A stretch of DNA of 64,000 bases from Mauremys mutica (Eukaryota > Chordata > Testudines > Geoemydidae): contig NC_059080.1 in the NCBI RefSeq assembly GCF_020497125.1, forward strand, positions 69,298,618 through 69,362,617, read 5' to 3'. The position numbers and the translations under genes were made by a program. The notes under the pieces were generated by a model that was given only the letters and a program-made list of their open reading frames with translations, was not told the DNA's origin and searched no databases. This document shows positions 34,751-46,307 of this stretch, piece by piece. The stretch's first letter is position 1. Every line of letters starts with the position of its first letter.

Positions 34751-35888
34751 CAAGACACAGACTGAAATATGTTCTGCAACACAATTGTGAATAGCAAATA
34801 CATTTGTAAATATTAAAGTCTGCAGAGAATTCACAAACAAACAAACAAACAAAGCCAATATCACAACTGGCTCTGATAGGAAATATTCTTTCCTATTGTC
34901 TGCACATGTTCAGTTTAAAAAGTGCTTGCTGAAATGTACTGTGTTTAATGAACATTTCCTGTAGTATTCTATGTTAGTTAGAAGGAACTTCACTCTTTTT
35001 ACCTGGACAGTTCCAAAAGACGACTAGCAGATGTGCTGAGAAGAGGCGAGGGGTTCTGAGATCAGGGTAGGCAGTACCATTCCTGGCAGAATCTGTCTCC
35101 AGGCTCATGCTCCATCCACCTCACTACCTCAGCGACGCTGTTTTACTCTCTTGCTTAATGCTGAGAACCTGCTGGTGGAAGATGGCTGAGAGTAGTTTCA
35201 GCAACCCTAGCGGAGCAGGGTTACAGAGCAAAGGCATGCTTAGAGGCCAATTGGCAGGTGAATGGAGAATAACAGGGGACTGGATGCTCTATGTTGGTGT
35301 CTGGTGTTTCTAGGGAGCTATGGGTGCCCAAGGGGGATGAACAAAAGTTCCTTAAGCATGTGGAAGGGTGGAGAAAAAGCCAGGGAAAGAGCTGGGGTCA
35401 TGGCAGCACTGGAAATAAAGGAGGAGGAGAAATGAGATGAGTTAGCTTAGTTGTTATCTCTCACTTAGGAACCTGTCCTTAAGTTTCAAAAGATTAGAGC
35501 TACTGGGCCCAGTTTCACCCTTAGTCACTCCTCTGCAACTGATTGCAATGGGGTGTACCGAAGGGCAGATGTGGCCCAAGTTCTGCTATACACACAGTTG
35601 TAACATGTTTGCAGATACTATATACTAAGGGGGAACATTTCAAAGTAATGGGGATATCCCGAGCAAGCACGTTACATTTTAAAAATTATTTTTATTAACT
35701 GAGTTTATCCTTCTAAATGAAATAATTCCTGCATATGTACCAAAAAAAAAGTGTTCCCCTGCATATTACCTATAGAGCAAACAAAAATCCCCGATGACAT
35801 CAAGATCATAGATCAAACCCCCAAGACCTTACAGAAAAGCCAAGGAAAACTGTGAGCAGCATGACCTTCAGCTCCTAATAGGCTAGTG
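34751..35888. other. No recognised feature
   Basis: A short (CAAA)n tract at about 34834-34853 is the only repeat seen. The open frame at 35107-35313 has no domain signal. Confidence 0.4.
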
Positions 35889-36198
35889 CAGGGGTAGGCA
35901 ACCTATGGCATGTGTGCCGAAGGCGGCATGCGAGCTGATTTTAAGCGGCACTCACACTGCCCAGGTCCTGGCCACTGGTCAGAGAGGCTCTGGATTTTAA
36001 TTTCATTTTAAAAGAAGCTTCTTAAACATTTTAAAAAAACTCATTTACTTTACATACAACAATAGTTTAATTATATATTATAGACAGAGAAAAAGACCTT
36101 CTAAAAACATTAAAATGTATTACTAGCACATGAAACCTTAAATTAGAGTGAATAAATGAAGACTCGGCACACCACTTCTGAAAGGTTGCCTACCCCTG
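35889..36198 (+). mobile_element. hAT MITE, 310 bp, perfect 8-bp target duplication, copy 1
   Basis: The ends are CAGGGGTAGGCAACCTATGG and, read backwards, CAGGGGTAGGCAACCTTTCA, with the first 16 bases identical. The duplication GGCTAGTG is at 35881-35888 and 36199-36206. The interior carries GTGTGCCGAAGGCGGCA and an AT-rich centre. The same family occurs inverted at 45987-46299. Confidence 0.95.
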
Positions 36199-36214
36199 GG
36201 CTAGTGTTATAGCT

Positions 36215-36320
36215 GGCCTCTAAAGTTATTACTTATTATTTGTATTATTATAGTGCCTAGGAGTCCTAGTCATGGATCAATATCCCATTGTGCTAGATGA
36301 TGTACAAAACAGTCCCCTGA
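36215..36320 (-). repeat. MIR-like SINE tail
   Basis: Reads TTATTATTTGTATTATTATA, then GTGCCTAGGAGTCCTAGTCA and CATTGTGCTAGATGATGTAC. This is the reverse of the tail that ends the elements at 29940 and 43475. Confidence 0.6.
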
Positions 36321-37847
36321 CACAGTCAATCAGACTGTTCAAATTATTATATGCACCATTCTGCATGATAGTTGACCTGTGTTTTGGTCTGAGATGGGAA
36401 CCCATCTATTTTCCATTCCACCTCCTTCAATTGTTCCTTTATTGAGAGAAATGTACAAGAATCCTACGACCAGACTATTGCTGTATTACAAAAGCCTAGC
36501 CCCAGGTTAAATTTGGCTGGATTTACACCAGTGTAGTTGGCTTTGTACTTTCAAGAAAATACCAATAGTAATGGGGAAAAATAGGATGTGATAGACGGCA
36601 GACACAGAGAAGGGAGAGGAAACAGAAAATAGATGTTTTATAAAGCAGATCTGTTTCTGAATACTGTTTCAGAGTGATCCTGGAGACATCAGCAAGTCTG
36701 AAACAGCTGTAATATGGTTATTTTTCATTGGATAATTAGTTCAGTATAACACTATATATAGCAAACAATCAAATTCATCATTGTCACTATGTGCTTTGGA
36801 TTAAATAATAGATCACAATTGTAAAATGTTAGAAAAGATTTCAAATCATTTGTTAGAAGCACATATTAGTTTTTTTCCCCTCAAGGGACATTAAAGGTTG
36901 ACAGGCCCAAAATGTACCTTATCATTACTATAATACACCAATGGTCATCAAGAGTTAATGCCTTTCAATGAGTATCCCAGCCTGGGTCAGATCTGACCCC
37001 CCCCCCCCACACACACACACCAACCATCCTTTTTCCATTCTATAAGAATGAACATTGGAACTGTTTAGAGGATATTGTTGTGTAAAGACAGGGAGGAAGG
37101 TTCCTGCAGGAGACACTATCATTTTCCCCTACTCCTCTGGCCAAAATTATGGCTGCTGAGAAGGCTAATAAGGCACAATTTCTACAGGCATTAGAAGCCA
37201 TTCATTTTATGGGGGTCAGGTAGAAAATTGGGAGAGTAACTGTTTGTTGATTAATCTACCAGTCTTCCAAGAGCAGTGGCCATTTGCATGGGGCCAGATT
37301 CTGAAATAAGCTACACTAGTGACTTTGATGGAGCTATTCCGGATTTACATGGGTGTAGCCGAGACAAGAATCAAGCCGTGTGAGTTGCGATTGCTTGATG
37401 AAGAAGAAAAACTGTATCTGAGCCTGGAACAGCAGGAAAAGCTTTGGCACACTCTCTTCCTTCAGTTTTACAACCTAAACAAGAGTGAGCTGGATAAATG
37501 TTTATCCAGCAATCAAGGATTTTTTTCCCCTAGAAATAAAAAGGGGGTGGGAGGAAGGGAAGAATAGGACTTTAAAAAATAAAAATAAAAAAAAGCCCCA
37601 AGGATCTTCCAGCTAGAAAAAGAAAGAAAAAAGCCATGTCATTGATTGGAACATCTTGCTACATCAAGACAAAGTAATGAGTGCCAGTGATTAAAAAGGT
37701 AAAAGATAGATTTGTAAAATTTAACAGCAACATACCAGTGTTATCTGAGATGAGAAGAAAAAGATATTTTACACTTGGCTTCCCTCTTTCTCCTCAATGA
37801 GCTTTCCTTTGCCTCTGGATCTCTTTCTGTCTCTCTCCCTCCCGTTT
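36321..37847. other. No recognised gene; small CA and C tracts
   Basis: Contains a C-run followed by a short (CA)n at 36999-37020 and one copy of the ATGGAGCTATTCCGGATTTA motif at about 37326. The open frame at 37319-37567 begins inside that repeat motif, so I do not call it a gene. Confidence 0.4.
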
Positions 37848-37889
37848 CCCCCCACCCCCACCCCCACCCCCACCCCCACCCCATCCCCC
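37848..37889. repeat. (CCCCCA)n microsatellite
   Basis: Six near-perfect hexamers of five C and one A. The complementary strand is (TGGGGG)n, capable in principle of G-quadruplex formation. Confidence 0.95.
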
Positions 37890-38500
37890 GGACTGGCTTT
37901 TTCAGAAAGCCCATTTCTCTTTACAGTGCTCACGCAATATCTCTCTTACAATTCTTACTTGTTTCCAAGTTAAGTCTACACACCCATGTGTGCAGCCAGA
38001 GACTTTGGGGCAGAGTCATTTACATCTATTTAAATCTAGCAGAACTCTACTCAAGCTAGTCTGTATTTACATTGGTAGAAACTAGATTTAAAATTGAGCC
38101 AAAGTCAGTAGTGGTATAAATGCTGGTGTGAGATATGTATTGGGCATACAGTACGTTGGTCAGGAAATGGACATGAGTGTTAATGGCAAAGTAGTCAAAC
38201 TGGCACTGCTATGGCATTCTGAGGGTGTGTAGAATAACATACATTTACTTTGCATTCTATTTGAATCAACCTCAGGCTTTTGTAGTGAATAGGAACGGAG
38301 ACTGGGAGCACTGATGGTACAGGAAGTAAGTTAAATCTGGGCGAGGGGGTGGTGGGGGAAGTGCTGCTCTATCTTACATCCTCTTTGTCAGTTGCTTTTC
38401 CTGTTGCACCCTCTTGGCTTGTAAGATATTCACCTACCTAGGTTTGTAGAACAACTTACACACCCATCACTTTGGTATCTGAATGCCATCCAGCTACACT
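37890..38500. other. No recognised feature
   Basis: Unique sequence between the microsatellite and a CR1 3' end. Nothing seen. Confidence 0.35.
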
Positions 38501-38925
38501 CATAGACTCATAGACTTTAAGATCAGAAGGGACCATTATGATCATCTAGTCTGACCTCCTGCACAAAGCAGGCCACAGAATCTCACCCATCCACTTCAGT
38601 AACAAACCCCTAACCTATGTCTGAGCTGTTGAAGTACTCAAATTGTGGTTTGAAAATCTCAATCTGCAGAGAATCCTCTAGCAAGTGACCCATGACCCAT
38701 GCTGCAGAGGAAGGCGAAAAACCTCCAGGGCCTCTGCCAATCTGCCCTGGAGGAAAATTCCTTCCCAACCCCAAATATGGCGATCAGTTAAACCCTGAGC
38801 ATGTGAGCAAGACTCACCAGCCAGCACCCAGGAAAGAATTCTCTGTAGTAACTCAGATCCCATCCCATCTAACATCCCATCACAGACCACTGGGCATACT
38901 TACCTGCTATAATCAAAGATCACTC
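38501..38925 (-). mobile_element. CR1 LINE 3' end
   Basis: On the plus strand it begins at the CR1 terminus CATAGACTCATAGACTTTAA, followed by CATCTAGTCTGACCTCCTGC, and continues through GGCCTCTGCCAATCTGCCCT to ACATCCCATCACAGACCACT. Only the 3' untranslated region is present. Closely related to 45389-45734 and to 6631-7268. Confidence 0.9.
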
Positions 38926-40179
38926 ATTTTGCATAGAGTGTCAAATCAGTTCAAATTAAGTTATACTAGTTTATCACTTTGGCCAGGAGACTTTTCTAAA
39001 AGCTGGACTTATTTACTGCAGGCTGCTGTTAGGCTGAGTTTTACCCTTAGTACTTACCCATGGAAGTAAAATTTGCCAATAGATTTCTCTGAAAAGAGAT
39101 TGAGGAGGCAAGAAAGTGCATTAGCCACAAAATAAAAAATCAAAATTGTTGCCAGTGATAAGTTGAAACTCAAATATTGGTTTGGTTTTGGTTTAACAGG
39201 AGAAGGGTGAAATGGCTTTGTTTTGTCCATACATCAGTTACCAGCAAAACATTGCTTCAGTTAAAATCTTTAAGCCATATTGCTAACAATATATTAGCAA
39301 TGGTAATGATACATATTTAAAATGAAATAGTATAATCTCTGTGGTACAATAGGGTAAAATGAACACACTAGAACAGACTTCTGCATCTAGGAAGATTGCT
39401 ACATATCCAATTTCACATTGTAGAAATCTTGAGTTCAGATTCTATCTATTGATCTTAGGGTCACCACAATATCTACTGAAGTGTAAGTCTGAGTATATCC
39501 GCTAAAGCCAATGATTCTGCCTCTTTGCAACAAGAAAAGATGGATTCTTTAATTTATTATTATGAAGATCTGGGAATATTACAGACTGCAGGAAAAATAT
39601 GTGTAATTATTTCTGACTATTTAGTGTATGTCTGTCTTAATATTTACATCTATAACTACCTCTTTACTGCAAGAAAAGAAATTCTACCCATTGCTGTTCC
39701 TCAGGGAACATCACTCACTGGTTTACATGAAATTGTTATAAGAACAAGAGAGTGAACAAACATCAATGCAGGAATTGCCTTCTTGAGTGGTTTGGTTTGG
39801 GAAGGTCCTATGTGAAGTAACATGTCAGGCTCAAAAGAGGTCCCACCCTAAAAAGTACTAGTTCCCCCAAGTCCAAGGGTCCAGGACATCCTCCATGGGA
39901 ATCTCCTTCCTTGCAGCCATTCCCTCTACATGCACTTGTGTAGGTTTGTAGCCTCAGAAGACATGACCTCATGTCAAGAGATGAATCAGAAGAGCAACTA
40001 GGGAATTCAATCTCTTTTATAACTTATTGTAACTGGAGTCAGACAGAATTGTTGACAAGGAATCAGAGATGGTGCTCCAGACAAGTAGCTCAAACATGCG
40101 TGTGAATATATTTGTATGTAAATGTGTTCGCAATGTGAGGCTCTGGGAAGAACAGGGAAATATTTGGCCACAAATGATC
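38926..40179. other. No recognised feature
   Basis: AT-rich unique sequence. The open frame at 39525-39755 has no recognisable domain. Confidence 0.35.
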
Positions 40180-40410
40180 AAAGTCAGGAAATCCTGAGTT
40201 TTGTTCCCATCTCTACAACCTTCTTGCTGTGTGGCCTTGCACAAGTCACTATCTTTCTGTCTCAATTTCCCTATCTGTAAAATTGGGGTAATAGAACAAA
40301 ATTTTTAATCTTACAGGGACATTATGGGGAATACATTATTTAATGCCTGAAGAGCATTTCAGACCTGTGAAGTGCCATATATGTGCTAAGTATTATATTA
40401 TTGCACAGCA
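40180..40410 (+). repeat. MIR-like SINE
   Basis: The core reads CTTGCTGTGTGGCCTTGCAC, then AAGTCACTATCTTTCTGTCT and ATCTGTAAAATTGGGGTAAT, a clear MIR core on the plus strand. A tail with GTGAAGTGCCATATATGTGC follows. Confidence 0.75.
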
Positions 40411-40653
40411 CCCTTTGTTAAACATTGTTGCTTTTCCAAGGTGATACTGCCACAGACTTTTCTCTGTTCCTTTATTTTCTGCCTCCATTGTACAGATGCA
40501 TATTGCTTAATAATAGATAAGTTCCCTCCCACAAACAAGAGACAGGCTCTTCTTTGCCCTGTGAGAGGATGCTTTGCTTATTCAACTCTAGCTTTCTGAG
40601 CACACACATCTTATACTCTGCCACCAGAATTCGTTTAAAAATTCCATAGGTGT

Positions 40654-40747
40654 CAAGTATCAGAGGGGTAGCCGTGTTAGTCTGGATCTCTAAAAGCAGC
40701 AAAGAGTCCTGTGGCACCTTATAGGCTAACAGAAGTATTGTAGCATA
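40654..40747. repeat. Reptile dispersed repeat fragment
   Basis: Contains AAGTATCAGAGGGGTAGCCG, TGTTAGTCTGGATC and TCCTGTGGCACCTTATAGGC. I recognise this as a very common reptile repeat end but cannot name its class with confidence. Confidence 0.6.
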
Positions 40748-40821
40748 GGTGTGCAAACCAGAATAAAATCCAGTTCATTCTGTTGTATTAGAACTGTCTG
40801 TGCAGGGCTAACAGGAGAAGA

Positions 40822-40858
40822 AAAATAATAATAAATAATAATACTAATAATAATAAAT
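40822..40858. repeat. (AAT)n microsatellite
   Basis: Interrupted AAT trinucleotide run of about 37 bases. Confidence 0.9.
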
Positions 40859-41494
40859 GTGTCACTGAAGTCATCAAAAGGTATAATTAGTAATGTCCAA
40901 AGGAGAAGATCTGATCAGAACTGAGGGGACACTTTTTACACAGTCACTTTTCAGACAATATGCACCCTTTAAGCAGAATTACAGTGCTGTGGAGAATGAA
41001 AATGTACCCCTACTTTGAAAAGTGACTATGTAAAAATGGCTACTTCTTACTGAGCCAATCTCCTCCCTGCACTTGTTCATCAATTCTTACTGACTACAGT
41101 GGCAAAACAAGCTTTTTACTTCTTTTAACACATCAGCTCAGACTGAATGAGATGGATTCTATTCCTTCTCATCCACCATCAACAGAATTGTTTGTTAAGT
41201 TCCAACCAATTACAACTGTGCAAACCTATTGAACTCAATAGGTTGAGAAGTCATCACTGAGCATATAGAATCATTTGTTACAAGAAAAAAGTCTCTGAAA
41301 GACAATAATCAAGGAATCCCACAATAGTACTGTTGGAGAGTAACTTTTCATGGGACAAATGCATTGTATGTATCATTTACATTACTTCCCCTACTCCCAA
41401 ACTCTTCTGCCAACAATTTATATAAAGTAAAGGCCTGCTTCCTCCTCAAGTCCATGGCAAAATTCTCATTATATGCAATGGAAGTAGGATAAGG

Positions 41495-41635
41495 CCCTAT
41501 AGCCATGGATTAAATTCTCACAGAATATTTTCTGGAGCCCCAGGGCTTGGGGCTTCTGCCCCACAAGGCGTGCCAGGGGTCCCGCGGGTTTGAAAATATT
41601 TACCGAATACTCTGGAAGGCTCCAGCTGAATTTAA
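41495..41635. repeat. Possible hAT-like MITE
   Basis: An inverted pair is visible: GGATTAAATTCTCACAGAAT at the left and GCTGAATTTAAGCCCT at the right, around a GC-rich centre (CAGGGCTTGGGGCTTCTGCC). A family with AGGGCTTAAATTC termini is familiar from turtles. No target duplication is visible. Confidence 0.4.
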
Positions 41636-42178
41636 GCCCTACCTATATCTAAAGCATAAAGGCAAATGTCAAGTGTGTTCACAAACCAAGATAAAGATGG
41701 AAGTTTACCCTTAAAAGGAAAAATATAAGAATATTTTATTTACACTGTTGATTCTGATCTCTCAAGCCCTAGAGATTTTTTCTATTTAAGAGACAGGTTT
41801 TCTGATGTGCCTCACAGAGTTGGCATCAGGTCCTTTTGTTGGGCCAGTAGCACCTGGATTACTGACCTTCAGAACAATGTGTTAATCTCCTCTATTTCAC
41901 TAAGGGTTTGTTTAACACTGAATCATGGTTAGGAGATCTTGAAATGATGTGTAGGGATGGGCACCTATTGATGGTAATTATTATAGGGAGTACAGATACT
42001 GTATTGGTTTTAATTAAGTAAATGCCTATATATGATGCAATGATAAGTGCATCACAGATCAAAAATTTACATGGAAATTAATAAATATTATGCAACAGAA
42101 CCTGAAGCACACTTTTGTCGAGTTACATTTCAGACACACAACAAGGTTATGTCTCCAGCCCCTGTGAAAACATACTGG

Positions 42179-42290
42179 GCCTGACTCTGATCTCCCTCTC
42201 ACTGGTTTTATAGAAATACAATTCCATTGACTTCAATGGAGTTACTTCTGATTTACATCAGAGCAAGTGAGATGAGAATTTGTCCCAACA
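42179..42290. repeat. Palindromic ancient repeat centred on CCATTGACTTCAATGG
   Basis: The left arm is GGGCCTGACTCTGATCTC...CACTGGTTTTATAGAAATAC and the right arm is GATTTACATCAGAGC...GTGAGATGAGAATTTGTCCC, roughly the reverse complement of the left. The centre CCATTGACTTCAATGG is nearly self-complementary. Worn pieces of the same centre occur about ten times across the window. Confidence 0.6.
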
Positions 42291-42334
42291 GACTTTCTCC
42301 AGATTGTCACCTGTGTAACAGAGACACAAATCTG

Positions 42335-42495
42335 ACCTCTGTCTGCCACTGACGCATACTGTATACTTGGGAAAGTCACTTCACCTCTCTGTTTCTCCAT
42401 GTATACAAAGGGGAATAATGATACTTCTCTTGCTTTTCAAAGTGCATTGAGATCTAGGGATGAAAAATGCTATACAAGAGTTAAGTGTGATTATT
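42335..42495 (+). repeat. MIR-like SINE
   Basis: Core CTGCCACTGACGCATACTGT, AAAGTCACTTCACCTCTCTG and AAGGGGAATAATGATACTTC, all MIR-like on the plus strand. Confidence 0.75.
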
Positions 42496-43474
42496 TTGCT
42501 ATTGCTGACTTCAAGTCATAGTACGTTGATAAAAGTACAAAGCTTATTGGCCTGTGTATAAACTGGACATTGAGAAAAACCATTGTATCCTCAACAAATA
42601 TCAACCTTTGTTCTTATTCCATCAGCTGTCACGAATACAACAGCATGTATCATCAGAAAAGACAAAGCAATCCAGGAGGCAAAATTCAATGTCTTTTCAG
42701 TCATGTGCTTTCAAAGCAAAATTTCACCCCAAATGTTACCCCTCCCTTTCTAAACACTTTACTTACCAACTGATTTACATAGTTCTGAGTAACAACTATG
42801 TACAGAGATGTCTTCATTCCTTTTTCCTTTGCTTGAGTCTCTTCCTTTTTTGTTTTTCCTCTTACACACATACTGTTTATGATTGTTTACATTCTATGCT
42901 GATTTTTTTAAGCTCACACCCACACTAACACTTTCTTGATTTCATACTAAATTGGAGTGAGGTCATCAATGGGATGTCCTCCTAAAATGTATGAATTAAT
43001 GTGATGGGCCGCTAAGTGCTGAGCCACTGATCACACTGAATCAATTCATACAACTCCTGAGTGGCCGCTGGATGCTCATTTCCTGTGGCTCCAGGATTCT
43101 GTTCAGGTTCAGAGACAAGGTTATATCCTCAGCCATCAGGCACTTCTTTCTGTTTTTCTTGTCTCATTTATATCATTTCCCAGATCTAAGTATCTTTAGG
43201 AATACATCTAAGACAATGATTAATAATCCACCTCATCAGGATTTCAGACTAATATAAATTGAAAAAATCAGCCAACAGAGACATCAGACTGGTCTTCTGT
43301 CATGACTAGAATGCTGGAATCCTCTGCTGTGAATGTGATGCCTACAAAATTCATGTCAATGACTAGGCAGTTGGTAAACAGTGGTTACAGAACATTACAC
43401 TTACAATTATCTCACTGTTGCCTTGTCTTTCCCTTTTCTGCTTGCTGTATTCACCTCCTTTCTCTCATCTTATA
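42496..43474. other. No recognised feature
   Basis: CT-rich unique sequence. The 124-codon frame at 42554-42928 is Ser/Phe/His-rich and has no domain signal. Confidence 0.4.
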
Positions 43475-43585
43475 CTGAAAATGTACGCCCTTTGAGGCAC
43501 AGCCCATGTTTTTATATGGGTGCAGTGCCTAGCACAGTTGGAGCTAGGCTCTAGGTATTACCATAATACAAATAACGAATAAGAA
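43475..43585 (+). repeat. MIR-like SINE tail
   Basis: Reads GTACGCCCTTTGAGGCACAG, GTGCAGTGCCTAGCACAGTT and ATTACCATAATACAAATAAC, the tail of the same family as 29940-30215. Confidence 0.65.
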
Positions 43586-45388
43586 TCAAATGTTCAAGTG
43601 AAAGTCATTATGAGCTGAGGAACCCAGAGAACCTTGGGTCACATTTCAGTTAATGTGCAATAAATGAATTTCATAAAAAGAGGTCTCTCATTTTTCTGCC
43701 TTTTTTTTCTCTTCCTCTTTTTTTCCTTTCATCTACTTTTGTCAAATGGCTGAAATCATATTAAAATGGAGAACCAAATCCTCCTACATCTCCCTGAATC
43801 CTTGACCCTGAATGTGATGTGGTAAAGCACAATTCCTGAGATAACTACAACTGCATTCGAATGTTTGCGTTGATGAATGGAGAGGGATGCAAGTGTAAGC
43901 TAATTTATAAAACTGTAGAACAAAGTACAGGTACCCAGTTGTTGGGAGTATTTAGGGGTAAATTGCTCTATGCAGCACTTCAGAGATTGCTTTCTAATCT
44001 AGTTCATGTGATTTACAAGATTTCACTTCTGGTCCATGTAATAAATAGGCTTGAAAAAACAATTCCACAAGGTATGAAGCAAGAGGGAGGCTTGGCACAG
44101 TTTTTCTGTATAGACGATACTTTAAAAAATACAATCTTCTCTGAATACCTTAATACTGAAATATATTCTTATCCCATAGTCTATTTCCATTGCATCAAGC
44201 ACAAAGATTAAATGGGACTCACTCTCCCCTGAAAGATGGACTAAGTGCCTGGAGACACAGGACCAGTACCTCAGCTGACAGCTCCACTGAAAGACTGGAT
44301 TACAACAGCTAAGGATCCAGCCACAATATGTAATTATTTTTGGAGTATGTTGTATTTTTAGGACCTGATCCTGCATTCCTGGGGCATCCAAATCTCTTAG
44401 TGCCTTCAAATATGAAAACTTCATAATAAACCAGGCATGATCACTTTAGCTCCTGAAATCATTGCGACTAACGTTAGTTGAATGCAAATGCTCTTTTGCA
44501 TGTCCGTGTAACAGTCTCTAGCACATTATCCATACATTAACTTCACTGATCTACCACAGACCAAGCGACAATCTGTTAGGCTCACACATGCATTTTACTA
44601 GGATTAAGCAGCCTTCAATCCTTCTTCTTTCTCATACCGCCCTTTCAACAAACATGAAATCCATTGAAAACAGTACTGTCTATTACTGCCATGTCTAAGA
44701 ATCCTAAAACAGCTCTTTCTTTTGAAGTTACTTAGTGCTCCATATCATTAGAGTCTAACTGCAAAGCTTGATAGCAATTTATTTCAGGTGCAATCCTATT
44801 TAACTTTAATGGTAACTGACTGCTTTTAATGGTAGAATGAAATAATCCCCCAGATCTGGGGAAACAGAAAAAACATGTACAAGGGAAAGAGCATTTATTT
44901 TAGCCTGCTATTGCTCCATAGCTTTTTTGGTGGGCAACACTCTCAATCTAGTCTAAGCCTAAACCAGCCCAAATGGAGAGCTAGACTTTGCACCCCAAAT
45001 CTCACCCCCCACACACAAGGAAGTGGGGATCAACAATGTCCCCCCTCAACTTACTAAGGCATCTTATGGGGGCTTTCTGTGGGACACAGATCTGCACAAG
45101 AGAAGGGGGGACTGAGTGGGCTGTTGATAAAAGTGAGTGGCCTCACATTGGGTGAAAGTGGGGCCTAAGGAACACACACTAACTGAACTGGCCCATGAGA
45201 GGTTAAGTCTAAATTACCTGTTTTGCAGGTCCACTTTTGTAATGGGGAAATCCATTTGAGACCAGAAGGAATCCCTGGAAGCACAGCTCCGTAGGGAATG
45301 GACATGGGCTGCCAGTGGCTCAAAGCTGGTGGCAGGCCCTCTGGTTGGCACTGACCTCCTATGGATTCCTGAGAATCCCTCAGGTTTA
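43586..45388. other. No recognised feature
   Basis: Unique sequence. The longest open frame (43861-44211, plus, 116 codons) starts in AT-rich DNA and has no recognisable domain. Confidence 0.4.
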
Positions 45389-45734
45389 TAGACTCATAGA
45401 CTTTAAGGTCAGAAGGGACCATTATGATCATCTAGTCTGACCTCCTGCACAACGCAGGCCATACAATCTCACATATCCACTTCTATAACAAACCCCTAAC
45501 CTATGTCTGAGTTGTTGAAGTCCTCAAATTGTGGTTTGAAGACCTCAAGCTGCAGAGAATCTTCCAGCAAGTGACCCATGCCCCATGCTGCAGAGGAAGG
45601 CGAAAAACCTCCAGGGCCTCTGCCAATCTGCCCTGGAGGAAAATTCCTTCCCGACCCCAAATATGGCGATCAGTTAAACCCTGAGCATGTGGGCAAGACT
45701 CACCAGCCAGCACCCAGGAAAAAATTCTCTGTAG
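45389..45734 (-). mobile_element. CR1 LINE 3' end
   Basis: On the plus strand GACTCATAGACTTTAAGGTC opens the element, followed by the same blocks as 38501-38925 as far as AATTCTCTGTAG, where it stops abruptly. This is the 5' truncation point. It is the best preserved of the three copies of this subfamily. Confidence 0.9.
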
Positions 45735-45986
45735 TTTGGGGGTAGACCCCACATTTCATTCCATAGGGGGGCAAATCGCACTCCCCGACAATCTGATCTG
45801 GGGGGAACACTTCAAGGGGATCTTTGCAGAGAGATCCTCTTTTTTAGCCCCCTCTCCCGGTGTGGGGCGGTGGGGGCATGATTCAGCCCAGATTATATGT
45901 AATTTGGGACTGTGACAGGGCTACCAAAATGCACTGCACATCAGCTCCAATCTGAACTGAAACAAGACTATGCTTTTACTCTAAGC

Positions 45987-46299
45987 CAAAGGTCGGCAAC
46001 CTTTCAGAAGTGGTGTGCCGAGTCTTCATTTATTCACTCTAGTTTAAGGTTTTGCGTGCCAGTAATACATTTTAATGTTTTTAGAAGGTCTCTTTTTATG
46101 TCTTGTAATATATAACTAAACTATTGTTGCATGTAAAGTAAATAAGGTTTTTAAAATCTTTAAGAAGCTTCATTTAAAATTAAATTAAAATGCAGAGCCC
46201 CCCCCCGAACTGGTGGCCAGGACTTGGGCAGTGTGAGTGCCACTGAAAATCAGCTCGCGTGCCGCCTTCGGCACCCGTGCCATAGGTTGCCTACCCCTG
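45987..46299 (-). mobile_element. hAT MITE, 313 bp, perfect 8-bp target duplication, copy 2
   Basis: Inverted relative to 35889-36198. Read from 46299 backwards it begins CAGGGGTAGGCAACCTATGG and ends with the reverse of CAAAGGTCGGCAACCTTTCA. The duplication CTCTAAGC is at 45979-45986 and 46300-46307. A C-run at about 46198 lies in the GC-rich half. Confidence 0.95.
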
Positions 46300-46307
46300 C
46301 TCTAAGC

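Noticed and set aside
37319..37567. 82-codon frame with Glu/Leu-rich helical look
   Set aside because: Its beginning coincides with the recurring GATTTACA-type ancient repeat and no exon boundaries support it.
43861..44211. 116-codon open frame
   Set aside because: No recognisable domain and no conservation evidence, with AT-rich flanks lacking splice context.
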